A stretch of 64,000 nucleotides of DNA, taken from positions 5,630,001 to 5,694,000 of the forward strand of contig NZ_CP034449.1 of assembly GCF_003952425.1 (NCBI RefSeq). Direction: 5' to 3'. The notes under the pieces are model-generated. The model saw only the letters and a list, made by a program, of their open reading frames with translations, did no database searches and was not told where the DNA came from. The DNA comes from Mesorhizobium sp. M2A.F.Ca.ET.046.03.2.1. Its GTDB lineage: Bacteria; Pseudomonadota; Alphaproteobacteria; Rhizobiales; Rhizobiaceae. Shown piece after piece: positions 8,315 through 17,263 of the stretch; position 1 is the first letter of the stretch; each line of letters opens with the position of its first letter. The position numbers were made by a program, and so were the translations under genes.

Positions 8315-8868
8315 CGTGCCTGCCAGGCCTCGCGCGACAGCCTGTACATGACATGACGCTTGAGATGCGGGTGGCTGTCTGGGACGCTGGGGTGATCGAA
8401 GTCGGCACCGGGATCGGCTTGCATGCCGAGCCGCTTCATGACGGCGATCGAACGATGGTTGTCCGCGACCGCGAATGACACGATCTCGTCCACGCCAAGC
8501 GTTTCGAAACCGAAGGCGAGCCAGGCTTCCGCCGCCTCGGTGACATAGCCCTTGCCCCAGAATTCGGGCGCCAGCCGCCAGCCGATCTCAATCGTGCCGG
8601 GCGCCAGCACGTCGATGTCTTCCGTTCCGGACAAGCCGACGAAGCCGACGCATTCGCCGGTCGCGGCAATCTCGGCCGCGGCGAAGCCATATCCATCCTC
8701 ATCGATCCAGGCGCGGACTTCGTCCATCTTGGCGTCAGCCGCGGCGCGGTCGCGGCGGAACGGGAAGAATTCCATCACGCGCTCATCGGAGTTGATGCGG
8801 TGGAAAAGCGCGCGGTCGCGATCCTCCCAGTTGCGCAGGATCAGGCGCTCGATGCGGATCGGCTTCAT
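8296..8868 (-). CDS. GNAT acetyltransferase, RimJ/RimL-like
   Basis: 190-residue N-acetyltransferase of the RimJ/RimL type, which uses acetyl-CoA. Motifs: IRIERLILRNWEDRDR at the N-terminus, EIGWRLAPEFWGKGYVTEA (the acetyl-CoA pyrophosphate loop) and SIAVMKRLGM. The C-terminus HPHLKRHVMYRLSREAW is typical of this subgroup. Its start at 8868 overlaps the serB stop by four bases (ATGA), so it is probably co-transcribed with serB. The substrate cannot be told. Confidence 0.85.
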   Translation of the reverse strand: MKPIRIERLILRNWEDRDRALFHRINSDERVMEFFPFRRDRAAADAKMDEVRAWIDEDGYGFAAAEIAATGECVGFVGLSGTEDIDVLAPGTIEIGWRLAPEFWGKGYVTEAAEAWLAFGFETLGVDEIVSFAVADNHRSIAVMKRLGMQADPGADFDHPSVPDSHPHLKRHVMYRLSREAWQARKRAAR

Positions 8869-9752
8869 TCCACAAACTCATCCCGGCGGTAGCCCTGTAG
8901 ATAGAGCAGCGCGGTCAGGTCGCTATGATCGATGCGGATGCGTGCCTGCTCGGCCACCGCCGGCTTGGCATGCAGCGCGACCCCGGTGCCGGCAAGACGG
9001 ATCATATCGAGATCGTTGGCGCCGTCACCGACCGCGATGGCATCCTGTGTCGTCAGCGCGAGCCTCGCGGCAATGTCCAGCAGCGCTTCGGCTTTCGCGG
9101 CGCGGCCGAGGATGGGCTCGGTCACCATGCCGGCGAGTCTGCCGTCTTCCTCGACCAGGCGGTTGGCCCGGTTTTCCTGGAACCCCAGCATCTCGGCAAT
9201 ACGGCTGGTGAAGACGTCGAAGCCGCCGGAGACCAGCGCCGTCCAGGCGCCGTTGGCACGCATTGTCTGCACCAAGGCGCGGCCGCCGGCGGCGAGCGTC
9301 AGCCGGTTGGTGATGATGCGGTCGACCACCGCGGTGTCGAGGCCCTTCAGCAAGGCGACGCGCTCGCGCAAGGCCGGCTCGAAGGCGATTTCGCCATTCA
9401 TCGAGCGCGCGGTGATCGCCGCTACATGGTCCTTGACGCCAATCTCGTCGGCGAGCTCGTCGATGCACTCCTGATCGATCATCGTCGAATCCATGTCGGC
9501 GAGCAGGATCTTCTTGCGCCTGCCTTCGGCGGGCTGGACGACGATATCGACCGGCTCGGATGCCAGTGCGGCCCGCAGATTGGCGGTCATTTCGCCGATA
9601 TCCGGCGTCTGCGGCAAAACGAGATCGCAGGCGACGTCTTCAGCCAGCCAACGGATAGCGCTTGCGCCGGCAGTCTGCAAGGCCATATTCGCAAGCGAGG
9701 CCGGCACGGCGCGGGCTTCTGGACGGGACACTAGAGTGGCGATCAGCGGCAT
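8865..9752 (-). CDS. serB: phosphoserine phosphatase
   Basis: HAD-superfamily enzyme for the last step of serine synthesis (phosphoserine to serine). 295 residues from ATG 9752. An N-terminal regulatory part (~75 residues) precedes the catalytic domain, with nucleophile motif [13 protein letters not shown], motif [11 protein letters not shown] and motif [13 protein letters not shown]. The frame stays open upstream to 9893, but that extension would lie inside miaA and is not SerB-like, so I rejected it. The start region overlaps the divergent miaA start by 17 bp. Confidence 0.92.
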   Translation of the reverse strand: MPLIATLVSRPEARAVPASLANMALQTAGASAIRWLAEDVACDLVLPQTPDIGEMTANLRAALASEPVDIVVQPAEGRRKKILLADMDSTMIDQECIDELADEIGVKDHVAAITARSMNGEIAFEPALRERVALLKGLDTAVVDRIITNRLTLAAGGRALVQTMRANGAWTALVSGGFDVFTSRIAEMLGFQENRANRLVEEDGRLAGMVTEPILGRAAKAEALLDIAARLALTTQDAIAVGDGANDLDMIRLAGTGVALHAKPAVAEQARIRIDHSDLTALLYLQGYRRDEFVE

Positions 9753-10686
9753 TGAACATTCCGGCAGGCAGGCGGGCGAAGGCCGCGTCAAGAACGCGAT
9801 CCTGATAGCCGGGCCGACAGCCAGCGGCAAGTCGGCGCTGGCGCTCGATCTTGCCGAGCGTGGTGGCGGGGTCATCGTCAACACCGATTCCATGCAAGGC
9901 TATTCGGTGCTCGATGTCTTGACGGCACGACCGACCGCCGCCGAAACGGCACGCGTGCCGCATTTCCTCTACGGCCATGTGCATCCCTCCACGGCCTATT
10001 CCACCGGCGCCTGGCTGCGCGACGTGACGAAGCTGATTGACGATGGCGTCCTGTCGGGCCGTACGGTTGTTTTCGTCGGCGGCACCGGGCTCTATTTCCG
10101 CGCGCTGGCTGAAGGCATCTCGGATATGCCGGACATTCCACCGGCGGTGCGTGAGCGCTGGCGCTACGAGCTCAAGGAGCAAGGAGCCGAAAGACTGCAT
10201 CGCCTGCTGATGCATGAGGATTCAACCATGGCCATGCAACTCAGGCCGACGGACGGCCAGCGTATCGTGCGGGCGCTCGAAGTGCTCGATGCTTCGGGAC
10301 GTTCCCTCCTGGAGTGGCAGGCGGCGCGCGGCCGTCCGCTGATCGACCGCGACAGCGCTCGTTTCCTGGTGATCGAGCCGGACCGGGCGCAACTGGTCCG
10401 GCGCATCGAGGCGCGTTTCGACCAGATGCTCGACAAGGGCGCGCTGGACGAAGTGCGGCAGCTTACGGCGCTTGGCCTCGACCCGGACCTGCCGGCGATG
10501 AAGGCGATCGGGGTGCGCGAGCTGCAGGCGGCGATGGCCGGACAGTGCGGCTTTCCCGAGGCGATCGAGCGAGCCAAGATCGCGACTCGGCAGTATGCCA
10601 AGCGCCAATCGACCTGGTTCAGGCACCAACTGGGCGCGGAGTGGCGCAGGCTGCGACCGCACGATCAAGCGGCAGTTCGCGACTGA
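9736..10686 (+). CDS. miaA: tRNA dimethylallyltransferase
   Basis: Transfers a dimethylallyl group to A37 of tRNAs reading U-starting codons. 316 residues from GTG 9736, the only plausible start before the P-loop; the frame is open further upstream through serB. Motifs: [19 protein letters not shown]-loop, [21 protein letters not shown], and the C-terminal [16 protein letters not shown] that marks MiaA. No good ribosome binding site precedes the GTG. The unusual overlap of divergent starts with serB makes the exact N-terminus uncertain. Confidence 0.92.
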   Translation: MAISGIEHSGRQAGEGRVKNAILIAGPTASGKSALALDLAERGGGVIVNTDSMQGYSVLDVLTARPTAAETARVPHFLYGHVHPSTAYSTGAWLRDVTKLIDDGVLSGRTVVFVGGTGLYFRALAEGISDMPDIPPAVRERWRYELKEQGAERLHRLLMHEDSTMAMQLRPTDGQRIVRALEVLDASGRSLLEWQAARGRPLIDRDSARFLVIEPDRAQLVRRIEARFDQMLDKGALDEVRQLTALGLDPDLPAMKAIGVRELQAAMAGQCGFPEAIERAKIATRQYAKRQSTWFRHQLGAEWRRLRPHDQAAVRD

Positions 10687-10812
10687 CAAAAAGCCTTTTT
10701 CAATCAGCGCCTTAAAATCCTTTGTTCTAATTCTCTCCAGGGTTGTCCGGGTTAACGGTCCGTAAGGTCCGCTATGGCATAAGCTCAGGGGTTACAGTGG
10801 CGCGGGGAGTAG

Positions 10813-11604
10813 ATGCGTTTCCACAAGGCGGAATCCGCTTTTTTCGTCTTTATTTTCGTGATCCTGGCCGCTGGCCTGGTGACCTTCCATGCCTTTGGTC
10901 AGTTACAGGACATCGCCTCGGACCTCGATGCCGCATCACGTGTCGACAAAATCGTCTATCTGAACAAATTGCTTTTCGTCACTGGCGCGCTGCTGGCGAC
11001 CGCGCTGTTCTTCGGCACTTTCTTCATCTACCCGCTGATCCGCGGCCAGGTGCGGGAAGAGGGCAAGCTCAGGGCCATGACGGTCTCGCTCAGCGCCCGT
11101 TCGCAGACGCTCGAGCAGGCGGCGCTCACCGACGGTCTGACCGGCATGCAGAACCGCCGCTATTTCGACGATGCGCTGCGTGAATATCTCCATGAATTTC
11201 GTCGTATCGACAGGCCGGTCGGGCTGATGATCCTCGATCTCGATCACTTCAAACAGGTCAACGACACACATGGTCATGATGTCGGCGACGAGGTGCTGCG
11301 GGCCGTAGCCACCTGCCTGCGGGGCATGACGCGCTATCACGACGTGGTGGCGCGGCTGGGCGGCGAGGAGTTTGCCGTCGTCACTCCCAACATGGATGTC
11401 GAGCTGCTTGCCCGGTTCGCCGAACGCATCCGCAAGGCGATCGCCAACCTGTCGATCCTGTCGGGCAATGTGCGGCTGAAGGTCACCACCAGCGTCGGCC
11501 TTGCCGTGTGGGACCACAAAGAGAGCGCGGAGGATTTCTACCGTCGCGCCGACCGTCAGCTCTATGAGGCGAAGAAGCAGGGCCGCAACCGCGTCTGCGC
11601 CTAA
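10813..11604 (+). CDS. membrane-anchored GGDEF diguanylate cyclase
   Basis: Makes cyclic di-GMP from two GTP. 263 residues: membrane helix at about residues 10-28, a short (~25 residue) outside segment, a second helix at about 54-73, a linker (LRAMTVSLSARSQTLEQ) and a GGDEF domain starting ALTDGLTGMQNRRYF. The active site reads RLGGEEF. An inhibitory-site RxxD (RYHD) stands five residues before it, so product feedback is likely. No recognisable sensor domain; the short periplasmic loop could respond to a partner. A 139-bp palindromic element starts at the stop codon. Confidence 0.92.
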   Translation: MRFHKAESAFFVFIFVILAAGLVTFHAFGQLQDIASDLDAASRVDKIVYLNKLLFVTGALLATALFFGTFFIYPLIRGQVREEGKLRAMTVSLSARSQTLEQAALTDGLTGMQNRRYFDDALREYLHEFRRIDRPVGLMILDLDHFKQVNDTHGHDVGDEVLRAVATCLRGMTRYHDVVARLGGEEFAVVTPNMDVELLARFAERIRKAIANLSILSGNVRLKVTTSVGLAVWDHKESAEDFYRRADRQLYEAKKQGRNRVCA

Positions 11605-11745
11605 ATTCCGAAGATGAATTCGTGAGGCCGGCCGTATGCCGCCGTTTTCTGCGCTTCCGGTGCTCACGGACTTGATGTCCGCTCCGCTCCGGTTCTCGCA
11701 AACGGCACCATCCGACTCGGCCTGACGAATTCTCTATCGGAATTT
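11603..11745. repeat. palindromic intergenic element with 28-bp arms
   Basis: Left arm 11603-11630 and right arm 11718-11745 are inverted copies with about five mismatches (shared core GAATTCGT-N-AGGCCG, outer ends AAATTCCGA). The ~87-bp middle is non-coding and itself rich in short dyads. It fills the space between two convergent genes and overlaps the diguanylate cyclase stop codon. It looks like a short mobile palindromic repeat (MITE/RIME type), an inference from shape alone. Confidence 0.7.
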
Positions 11746-11776
11746 ACTCACCGTCCGATGTCGGGCGGTCAGTCGT

Positions 11777-13603
11777 TCAACTGCGTATGCCGAAGGTCGA
11801 GGGCTTCAGGCCGTAGCGGGTGTCGAAGTCGTCGTCGGGCTGAGGGCGGGGGGCGGCTGTGGCCGGCTTCTTATAGTCCGGGTCGCCGGCCTGCCGGGCC
11901 GAGTCGACGGTCTCGGCGAAGGCCATGGCCTGCTGCGGCTTCGGTACGTTGCGGAGCCGCTCGACGATCATGGCCAGGTCGACATCGCTGCCGTCCACGG
12001 AGGGCTCGACCTGCTCCCTTTTCGCGGTTCCGGGGATGAACTCCTGCGCCAGCTTCTCGAATTTCAACCGCATGGTGGTCGCGACGCCTTCGCCGAAGGC
12101 GATAGCTTCGCGCTGCCCCATCGAGGACAGGAACGCGAGCGTGGAGGCCGAGGAGTCGGCGATCGCCGAGCGGATGATTGCCTGGTCCTGCTCGTTGGCA
12201 AGACGCATGGCGAAGAAGGTCGAGCACTGCGACAGGATGGTCGGGTCGAGCTCGCCCGGGCGCTGGGTGACGACACCCAGATAGCAGCCATATTTGCGGC
12301 CTTCCTTGGCGATGCGCGACAGCGCATGCCTGGTCGGCGCGAAGCCGAGGCGCGGATCGGCCGGCATGTAGCGGTGCGCTTCCTCGCAAAGCAGGAGCAA
12401 CCGCAGCCGGCCCTCGCTCCACAAGGCCAGGTCGAAGGCAAGGCGGGCCAGCACCGAGCAGACCGAGTTGACGACTTCCGAAGGCATGCCCGCCATCTCG
12501 AAGCAGGTGACCGGGCGGCCGTGGTTGGGGACACGGAAAATGTTGCCGATCGTTTCGTGGATCGTGTCCTCGATCAGGCGCGAATTGAACATGAAGCGGT
12601 AACGCGGATCGGCGGCCGCCGATTCGATGCGCGTCTTCAGCGACTTCAGGACCGGGCGATCGTTCTTGCTTTCGAGCAGGCCCATGCGCTCGTCGATCTG
12701 CTTGATGAGATCGGCGATGCGGTAAGGCACCGGCGTATCCGCCGTCAGCGCATCGCTGCCACGCCGAACATAGGTGCCGGAACTGGGGTTGCGATAGAGG
12801 TTCTTGGCCGCTGGGATCAGATCGCGCAGGACATCCACTTCCTCGGGCACCGTCTCGCGGCCGCGAAACAGCACTTCGGCGAATTCCTCCAGCCTGAACA
12901 TCCAGAATGGCAGGTCGAGGGTCTTGGAATCGACCTTGACGCAATATTCCGGCAGCGAGGCCGCGAACTCGTTATGCGGGTCGAGGATGAGCACGCGCAG
13001 GTCCGGCCGCGCCTCGATCGATTTGCGCAAGAGCAGCGAGACCGCCGTGGACTTGCCGACGCCTGTGGTGCCGACGATGGCGAAATGGCGCGCCAGCGTG
13101 TCGTCGATGGCGATGTTGGCATCGATCGATTCATCCTGCGACAGCGTGCCGATGGTGACTGAATGGCGTCCTGCCAGATCGTAGACCGCCTGCAGGTCGC
13201 GGCTGCGAATACGGTGGGCGATCGCGCCGATATGCGGGTAGGCGGTGATGCCGCGGTCGAACACCGGCTTGGCGCCCGGCTCTGCGCCGTCGCGCACTTC
13301 GCCGATCAATTCGATGCTGACCTCGATCGGGTTCTGGCCCTCATTGCTCCAGGCGCGGTCCGATTTGCCGATCTCATAGACAAGGCCGACCGTGCGCGTG
13401 GCGCCGAGATTGATGGAGATCATCTTGCCAACCGTCCACTGGCCGGTAACCGTGCCGTCGGCATCCTCGGCGTAGGCGCTGATGGTAGCGCGCGCGCCGT
13501 CGCATTGCACGACATTGCCGAGAATGCGTTTGTCGCTTTGCAGGGCGTTGCGGCGCTCCTGCGAAATCGGTTCGCCAACGGAGGCTTCGCGTTCGACAAA
13601 CAT
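11777..13603 (-). CDS. HerA-type DUF87 ATPase
   Basis: 608-residue ATPase of the HerA/FtsK superfamily. The N-terminal ~170 residues form a HAS-barrel-like domain (VGKMISINLGATRTVGLVYEIG). The motor has Walker A GTTGVGKSTAV, Walker B LLLLCEEAHRYM, and the C-terminal SRIAKEGRKYGCYLGVVTQRP sensor/arginine-finger region. HerA hexamers translocate DNA, usually with the NurA nuclease, but no nurA is adjacent. Standalone HerA-like ATPases of this type are widespread in Rhizobiales, so a housekeeping role is as likely as a defence one. Confidence 0.82.
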   Translation of the reverse strand: MFVEREASVGEPISQERRNALQSDKRILGNVVQCDGARATISAYAEDADGTVTGQWTVGKMISINLGATRTVGLVYEIGKSDRAWSNEGQNPIEVSIELIGEVRDGAEPGAKPVFDRGITAYPHIGAIAHRIRSRDLQAVYDLAGRHSVTIGTLSQDESIDANIAIDDTLARHFAIVGTTGVGKSTAVSLLLRKSIEARPDLRVLILDPHNEFAASLPEYCVKVDSKTLDLPFWMFRLEEFAEVLFRGRETVPEEVDVLRDLIPAAKNLYRNPSSGTYVRRGSDALTADTPVPYRIADLIKQIDERMGLLESKNDRPVLKSLKTRIESAAADPRYRFMFNSRLIEDTIHETIGNIFRVPNHGRPVTCFEMAGMPSEVVNSVCSVLARLAFDLALWSEGRLRLLLLCEEAHRYMPADPRLGFAPTRHALSRIAKEGRKYGCYLGVVTQRPGELDPTILSQCSTFFAMRLANEQDQAIIRSAIADSSASTLAFLSSMGQREAIAFGEGVATTMRLKFEKLAQEFIPGTAKREQVEPSVDGSDVDLAMIVERLRNVPKPQQAMAFAETVDSARQAGDPDYKKPATAAPRPQPDDDFDTRYGLKPSTFGIRS

Positions 13604-13740
13604 GACTGACCTGGTCCCATTCCCTGGAGCGTCGACCCTATCCAGGCGGAGTTAAATTGAGGTGAGGTCGAATGGTGTAGACGGTGTTAAGCCGGTCGCG
13701 ACAATTCGATCGAATAGCCTCTTCCCGGATTTCGCAATTC

Positions 13741-13771
13741 CGATATATTGGACGAATGAACGATATATCGG
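13741..13771. promoter_or_regulatory. candidate autoregulatory operator over the start codon
   Basis: CGATATAT occurs at 13741-13748 and again at 13761-13768. The second copy lies in the perfect palindrome CGATATATCG (13761-13770). Centre spacing is two DNA turns and the pair straddles ATG 13756. This suits autorepression by the XRE protein encoded here; not demonstrated. Confidence 0.5.
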
Positions 13772-14322
13772 ATGACATCACTGCCACGATCGGCCGGCGG
13801 ATACACTCCGAAAGGATGGTGAGGGGCTGGTCGCTGGCCGAGCTTGCGGGGCGCTCGGACGTGTCCAAAGCGATGCTGAGCGCCATCGAACGCGGCACCA
13901 CCAGTCCGACCGCGGCGCTCCTGGTGCGCATCGCGGCCGCGTTCGGCATGACCCTGTCGACGCTGATCGCGCGGGCCGAGCTGCAAGGCGGCGGCGTTTT
14001 GCGCAGGGACGAGCAGCCGGTGTGGCAGGATCCGGCAACCGGCTACATAAGGCGGCATCTGTCGCCGGCATCGCAGATGCCGCTCGAGCTGATCAGGGTC
14101 AGCCTGCCGGCGGGCGCCAAGGTCAGCCTTCCGGCCGCGTCCTACGCCTTCATCAAGCAGCAGATATGGCTGATCGAGGGAAGGCTGGATTTCACCGAGG
14201 GTGATGTGGTGCACCGGCTCGAGCCCGGCGACTGCCTGGCGCTGGGGGCGCCGGCGGATTGCGTCTTTCATGCTCCCGGACCGGCTGCGGCGGAGTATCT
14301 CGTGGCGCTGGTCAGGGACTGA
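13756..14322 (+). CDS. XRE-family transcriptional regulator with cupin domain
   Basis: 188 residues: an N-terminal HTH_XRE domain (GRRIHSERMVRGWSLAELA, then SDVSKAMLSAIERG) and a C-terminal cupin domain (about residues 105-185, KQQIWLIEGRLDFTEGD and LEPGDCLALGAP). Such regulators usually control small-metabolite or amino-acid genes, the cupin binding the ligand. ATG 13756 was chosen because the HTH begins a few residues later; the frame is open upstream without a better start. The next gene starts 6 bp after the stop, so the two are probably co-transcribed. Confidence 0.85.
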   Translation: MNDISDDITATIGRRIHSERMVRGWSLAELAGRSDVSKAMLSAIERGTTSPTAALLVRIAAAFGMTLSTLIARAELQGGGVLRRDEQPVWQDPATGYIRRHLSPASQMPLELIRVSLPAGAKVSLPAASYAFIKQQIWLIEGRLDFTEGDVVHRLEPGDCLALGAPADCVFHAPGPAAAEYLVALVRD

Positions 14323-14328
14323 TCTCAA

Positions 14329-14631
14329 ATGCCTCGACGACCAAAACGCTCGCACAATGGCGGGCCGCCGCTCGACGACTATGACGGCCCGCCCTGGGGC
14401 AAGGGCGAAGCCTACGTCTTCCTCGCCTGGCGCGCCGCCCACGACAAGGCCTGGAAGGCGCCAAGCCAGGCCGTCATGCTGATGCGGCTGGAGAGGGCCG
14501 AGCGCCTCGGGCTGACCTACGAGGAATATACGCTCGAGATCCTGGAGCGAGGCCGCCGCGAGGACGACGCCGACCGTATCGCCGAGATTCGGCGGGCGCG
14601 GCGGCGCAGGCGGATCAGCCACTTCGAATGA
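14329..14631 (+). CDS. small hypothetical protein with HNGGPPLDD motif
   Basis: 100-residue basic protein of unknown function, 6 bp behind the XRE regulator. The N-terminus carries HNGGPPLDDYDGPPWG, a motif I have seen in short Rhizobiales proteins. The rest is helical and ends in an Arg-rich tail (RRARRRRRI), which could bind nucleic acid. Codon usage is like its neighbours. Confidence 0.65.
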   Translation: MPRRPKRSHNGGPPLDDYDGPPWGKGEAYVFLAWRAAHDKAWKAPSQAVMLMRLERAERLGLTYEEYTLEILERGRREDDADRIAEIRRARRRRRISHFE

Positions 14632-14667
14632 CCTTCCTCATGTCTCATCGCCTTGGAGAACACCAGC

Positions 14668-15195
14668 ATGAACGCACTTGAAATCCGGGCCTTGAGCGAC
14701 GATGCGGCGACCATTGCGATGCTCGCCGATCTGTTGATCGAAACCGTCGCCGCGGGCGGATCGGTGAGCTTCATGCATCCATTGCCGGCGGAGGCGGCAC
14801 TGGATTTCTGGCGCAAGTCGCTTGCCGCGGCCGCGCGCGGAGAAAGGGCGGTGCTGGGCGCATGGCAGGATGGGGTGCTTGCAGGAACCGTCACACTGCT
14901 GCTCGACTTTCCGCCCAACCAGCCGCACCGCGCCGAGATCGCCAAGCTGATGACCGGACGGGACCATCGCGGCAAAGGCGTCGCGAGCGCACTGATGCGC
15001 GCCGCGGAGGCACTGGCGGTCGAGAAGGGCCGCACGCTGCTTGTGCTGGACACGGCAAGCGAGGAGGGCGCGGCGGGGCTTTATGAGAAGCTCAGCTTCA
15101 CGCTGACCGGCGAGGTCCCCGACTTTGCGCTAAAGCCGCATGGCGGACTGACCGGGACGCTGATCTACTGGAAGCGGATAGGGAAAGATCGATAG
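14668..15195 (+). CDS. GNAT-family N-acetyltransferase
   Basis: 175 residues from ATG 14668, with TTGGAGAA about 8 bp upstream; a TTG at 14653 is a less likely start. Motif A RDHRGKGVASALMRAAEALA binds acetyl-CoA and LYEKLSFTLTGEVPDF is the usual C-terminal strand-helix. The sequence resembles GNATs of antibiotic or amine acetylation type, but the substrate is unknown. Confidence 0.82.
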   Translation: MNALEIRALSDDAATIAMLADLLIETVAAGGSVSFMHPLPAEAALDFWRKSLAAAARGERAVLGAWQDGVLAGTVTLLLDFPPNQPHRAEIAKLMTGRDHRGKGVASALMRAAEALAVEKGRTLLVLDTASEEGAAGLYEKLSFTLTGEVPDFALKPHGGLTGTLIYWKRIGKDR

Positions 15196-15288
15196 CCATC
15201 AAGTTGCGACCATGTGGGCCTGTCCGAAGCTCAAGGCGGGATAGATGAAAGCCCGTGGCGGGCTTCCATCTATGGAAAGTGTCCGGCC

Positions 15289-17097
15289 TCACGCCTTGTG
15301 GTGGACCTCCTGCAATCCATAAACCGGGGTAGGCAACCCGACCTGCCTGGCCTTCAGCTGCAGCGCAAGATAATGCGAATAGTGCCGCGACTGGTGGAGG
15401 TTGCCGCCGTGGAACCACAGTGCTTCCTGCTGCGTCGGCTTCCACATGTTTCGCTGCTCGCCTTCCCAGGGGCCCGGGTCTTTGGTGGTGTTGGAGCCGA
15501 GACCCCAAACCTTGCCGACCTTGTCCGCCACTTCCTGCGAAATGAGGTCCGCGGCCCAACCGTTCATCGAGCCGTAGCCGGTGGCATAGATCACCAGGTC
15601 GGCCGGCAATTCGGTGCCGTCGACGAATTTGACGCCGGTTTCGGTGAGTTCCTGCACAGCGGCTCCCGGTCCGCTCTTCAGCTTGATCGAGCCGTCGATC
15701 ACGAGGTCGCAGGCGCCGACATCGATGTAATAGCCGGAACCGCGGCGCAGATATTTCATGAACAGGCCGGAACCGTCATCGCCCCAGTCAAGCATGAAGC
15801 CGGCCTTCTCCAGGTCTTCATAGAATTTCGCGTCACGCTCCTTCATCTGCTGGTAAAGCGGGATCTGGAATTCGTGCAGGATGCGGTAGGGCAGGGACGC
15901 GAAGATCATATCGGCCTTGCGCGTCGTCATGCCGTTCTCGACCGCCTGCTCGGAGTAGAGCGCGCCAAGCCCGATATCCATCAGCGTGTCCGACTTGACG
16001 ATGTGGGTGGATGAGCGCTGCACCATGGTCACGTCGGCGCCGCCTTCCCACAGCGCCGCGCAGATGTCGTGCGCCGAGTTGTTGGAGCCGATGACCACCA
16101 CCTTCTTGCCGCGGTATTTGTCCGGGCCGGGATGGGTCGAGGAGTGCTGCTGCTCGCCCTTGAAGATGTCCTGGCCCTTGTATTTCGGCCAGTTCGCCTT
16201 GCCCGACATGCCGGTCGCCAGCACCAGCTGCTTGGGCTTGAGCACGATCTCGTTGCCGTCGCGCTCGACGACGACCGTCCATTCCTTCGTCTTCTCGTCG
16301 TATTTGGCGGATTTGGCGGTGGTGGAGTTCCAATAGTTCAGCTCCATCACCTTGGTGTACATCTCCAGCCAGTCGCCGATCTTGTCCTTCGGCGCGAAGA
16401 CCGGCCAGTTCTTCGGGAAGTCGATATAGGGCAAGTGATCGTACCAGACCGGGTCGTGCAGGCAGAGCGACTTGTAGCGCTTGCGCCAGGAGTCTCCGGG
16501 ACGCTCGTTCTTCTCGATGATGATGGTGGGCACGCCGAGCTGCTTCAGCCGGGCGCCGAGCGCGATACCGCCCTGTCCGCCGCCGATGATGACGACATAG
16601 GGTTGCTTCGTATGGCCGAGCTCGGCGATCTCGTCGTCGCGCTCCTCGCGCCAGGTCTTGCGGTCCTTGCCGTGCCCGTGCTTGGCGCCGAGCGGACGCG
16701 TGAAGCCAGCCTTCTCCTCATGCCCTTTCAGCTCCGCCATCGTGGTGAGCAAGGTCCAGATCAGGTCGCCCTTGAACCGCACAAGGCCAAAACCGCGCGC
16801 GACGCTTGTCTCGAAGGTGATCCAGGCGGTGATGACGCCGCCATCCTCGGTCGCTTCTTCGCCGTTGGCCACCGCCCATGCGGTCGGCTTGATGTTGGCC
16901 AGCGTCGCTTGCAGCATGTCGCGAACCTGATCCTGGCCCTCCATGGTCTTCAGGTTCCAGGTGAAGGTGACGAGGTCGCGCCAGTAGCAGTCGGCCTGGA
17001 AACAGTTGACGGCGCTGTCGATGTCGCCGGCTTCCAGCGCCTTGCCGAACTTGTCGAGCAGCGCCTGTGCCTTGGTGGTGGGTGTTCTCTCGAGCAT
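15289..17097 (-). CDS. flavin-dependent monooxygenase with N-terminal NTF2-like domain
   Basis: 602 residues. The first ~130 (ALLDKFGKALEAGDIDSAVNCF) look like a SnoaL/NTF2-type domain. The rest is a class B flavin monooxygenase: FAD motif VVIIGGGQGGIALGARLKQLG (residues ~170-190), ERPGDSWRKRYKSL, and an NADPH-binding VVVIGSNNSAHDICAALW. It probably hydroxylates or does Baeyer-Villiger chemistry on a small organic substrate. A GGAGGAG ribosome binding site precedes ATG 17097. The sigma-54 promoter just upstream and the adjacent AcoR-type activator indicate substrate-induced expression. Confidence 0.85.
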   Translation of the reverse strand: MLERTPTTKAQALLDKFGKALEAGDIDSAVNCFQADCYWRDLVTFTWNLKTMEGQDQVRDMLQATLANIKPTAWAVANGEEATEDGGVITAWITFETSVARGFGLVRFKGDLIWTLLTTMAELKGHEEKAGFTRPLGAKHGHGKDRKTWREERDDEIAELGHTKQPYVVIIGGGQGGIALGARLKQLGVPTIIIEKNERPGDSWRKRYKSLCLHDPVWYDHLPYIDFPKNWPVFAPKDKIGDWLEMYTKVMELNYWNSTTAKSAKYDEKTKEWTVVVERDGNEIVLKPKQLVLATGMSGKANWPKYKGQDIFKGEQQHSSTHPGPDKYRGKKVVVIGSNNSAHDICAALWEGGADVTMVQRSSTHIVKSDTLMDIGLGALYSEQAVENGMTTRKADMIFASLPYRILHEFQIPLYQQMKERDAKFYEDLEKAGFMLDWGDDGSGLFMKYLRRGSGYYIDVGACDLVIDGSIKLKSGPGAAVQELTETGVKFVDGTELPADLVIYATGYGSMNGWAADLISQEVADKVGKVWGLGSNTTKDPGPWEGEQRNMWKPTQQEALWFHGGNLHQSRHYSHYLALQLKARQVGLPTPVYGLQEVHHKA

Positions 17098-17132
17098 TTG
17101 TTCTCCTCCACTTGCTAGATTGCGTCATGAGC

Positions 17133-17149
17133 AGCAAACGGCGTGCCAA
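17133..17149 (-). promoter_or_regulatory. sigma-54 (-24/-12) promoter of the flavin monooxygenase
   Basis: On the minus strand TTGGCACGCCGTTTGCT fits YTGGCACGRNNNTTGCW at every position except the R. GG and GC are separated by the required 10 bp. Transcription would start near 17122, leaving a leader of ~25 nt that contains the ribosome binding site for ATG 17097. Confidence 0.88.
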
Positions 17150-17212
17150 CCGTAGCGCTCATCTGGACTGTTAAACGGAATCAATCTGTTAGGACGCTCT
17201 TGCGGCGCCTTG

Positions 17213-17233
17213 CCTGTTGCATTTCCTGTTGCA
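17213..17233. promoter_or_regulatory. candidate upstream activator site
   Basis: CCTGTTGCA is repeated at 17213-17221 and 17225-17233 (12-bp period), about 70-90 bp upstream of the -24/-12 promoter. Two further CTGTTA copies lie at about 17168 and 17186. The placement suits enhancer sites for the AcoR-type protein encoded from 19183. Confidence 0.5.
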
Positions 17234-17263
17234 CGCGCTACGGCGCGCCACACCCCTGTAATG

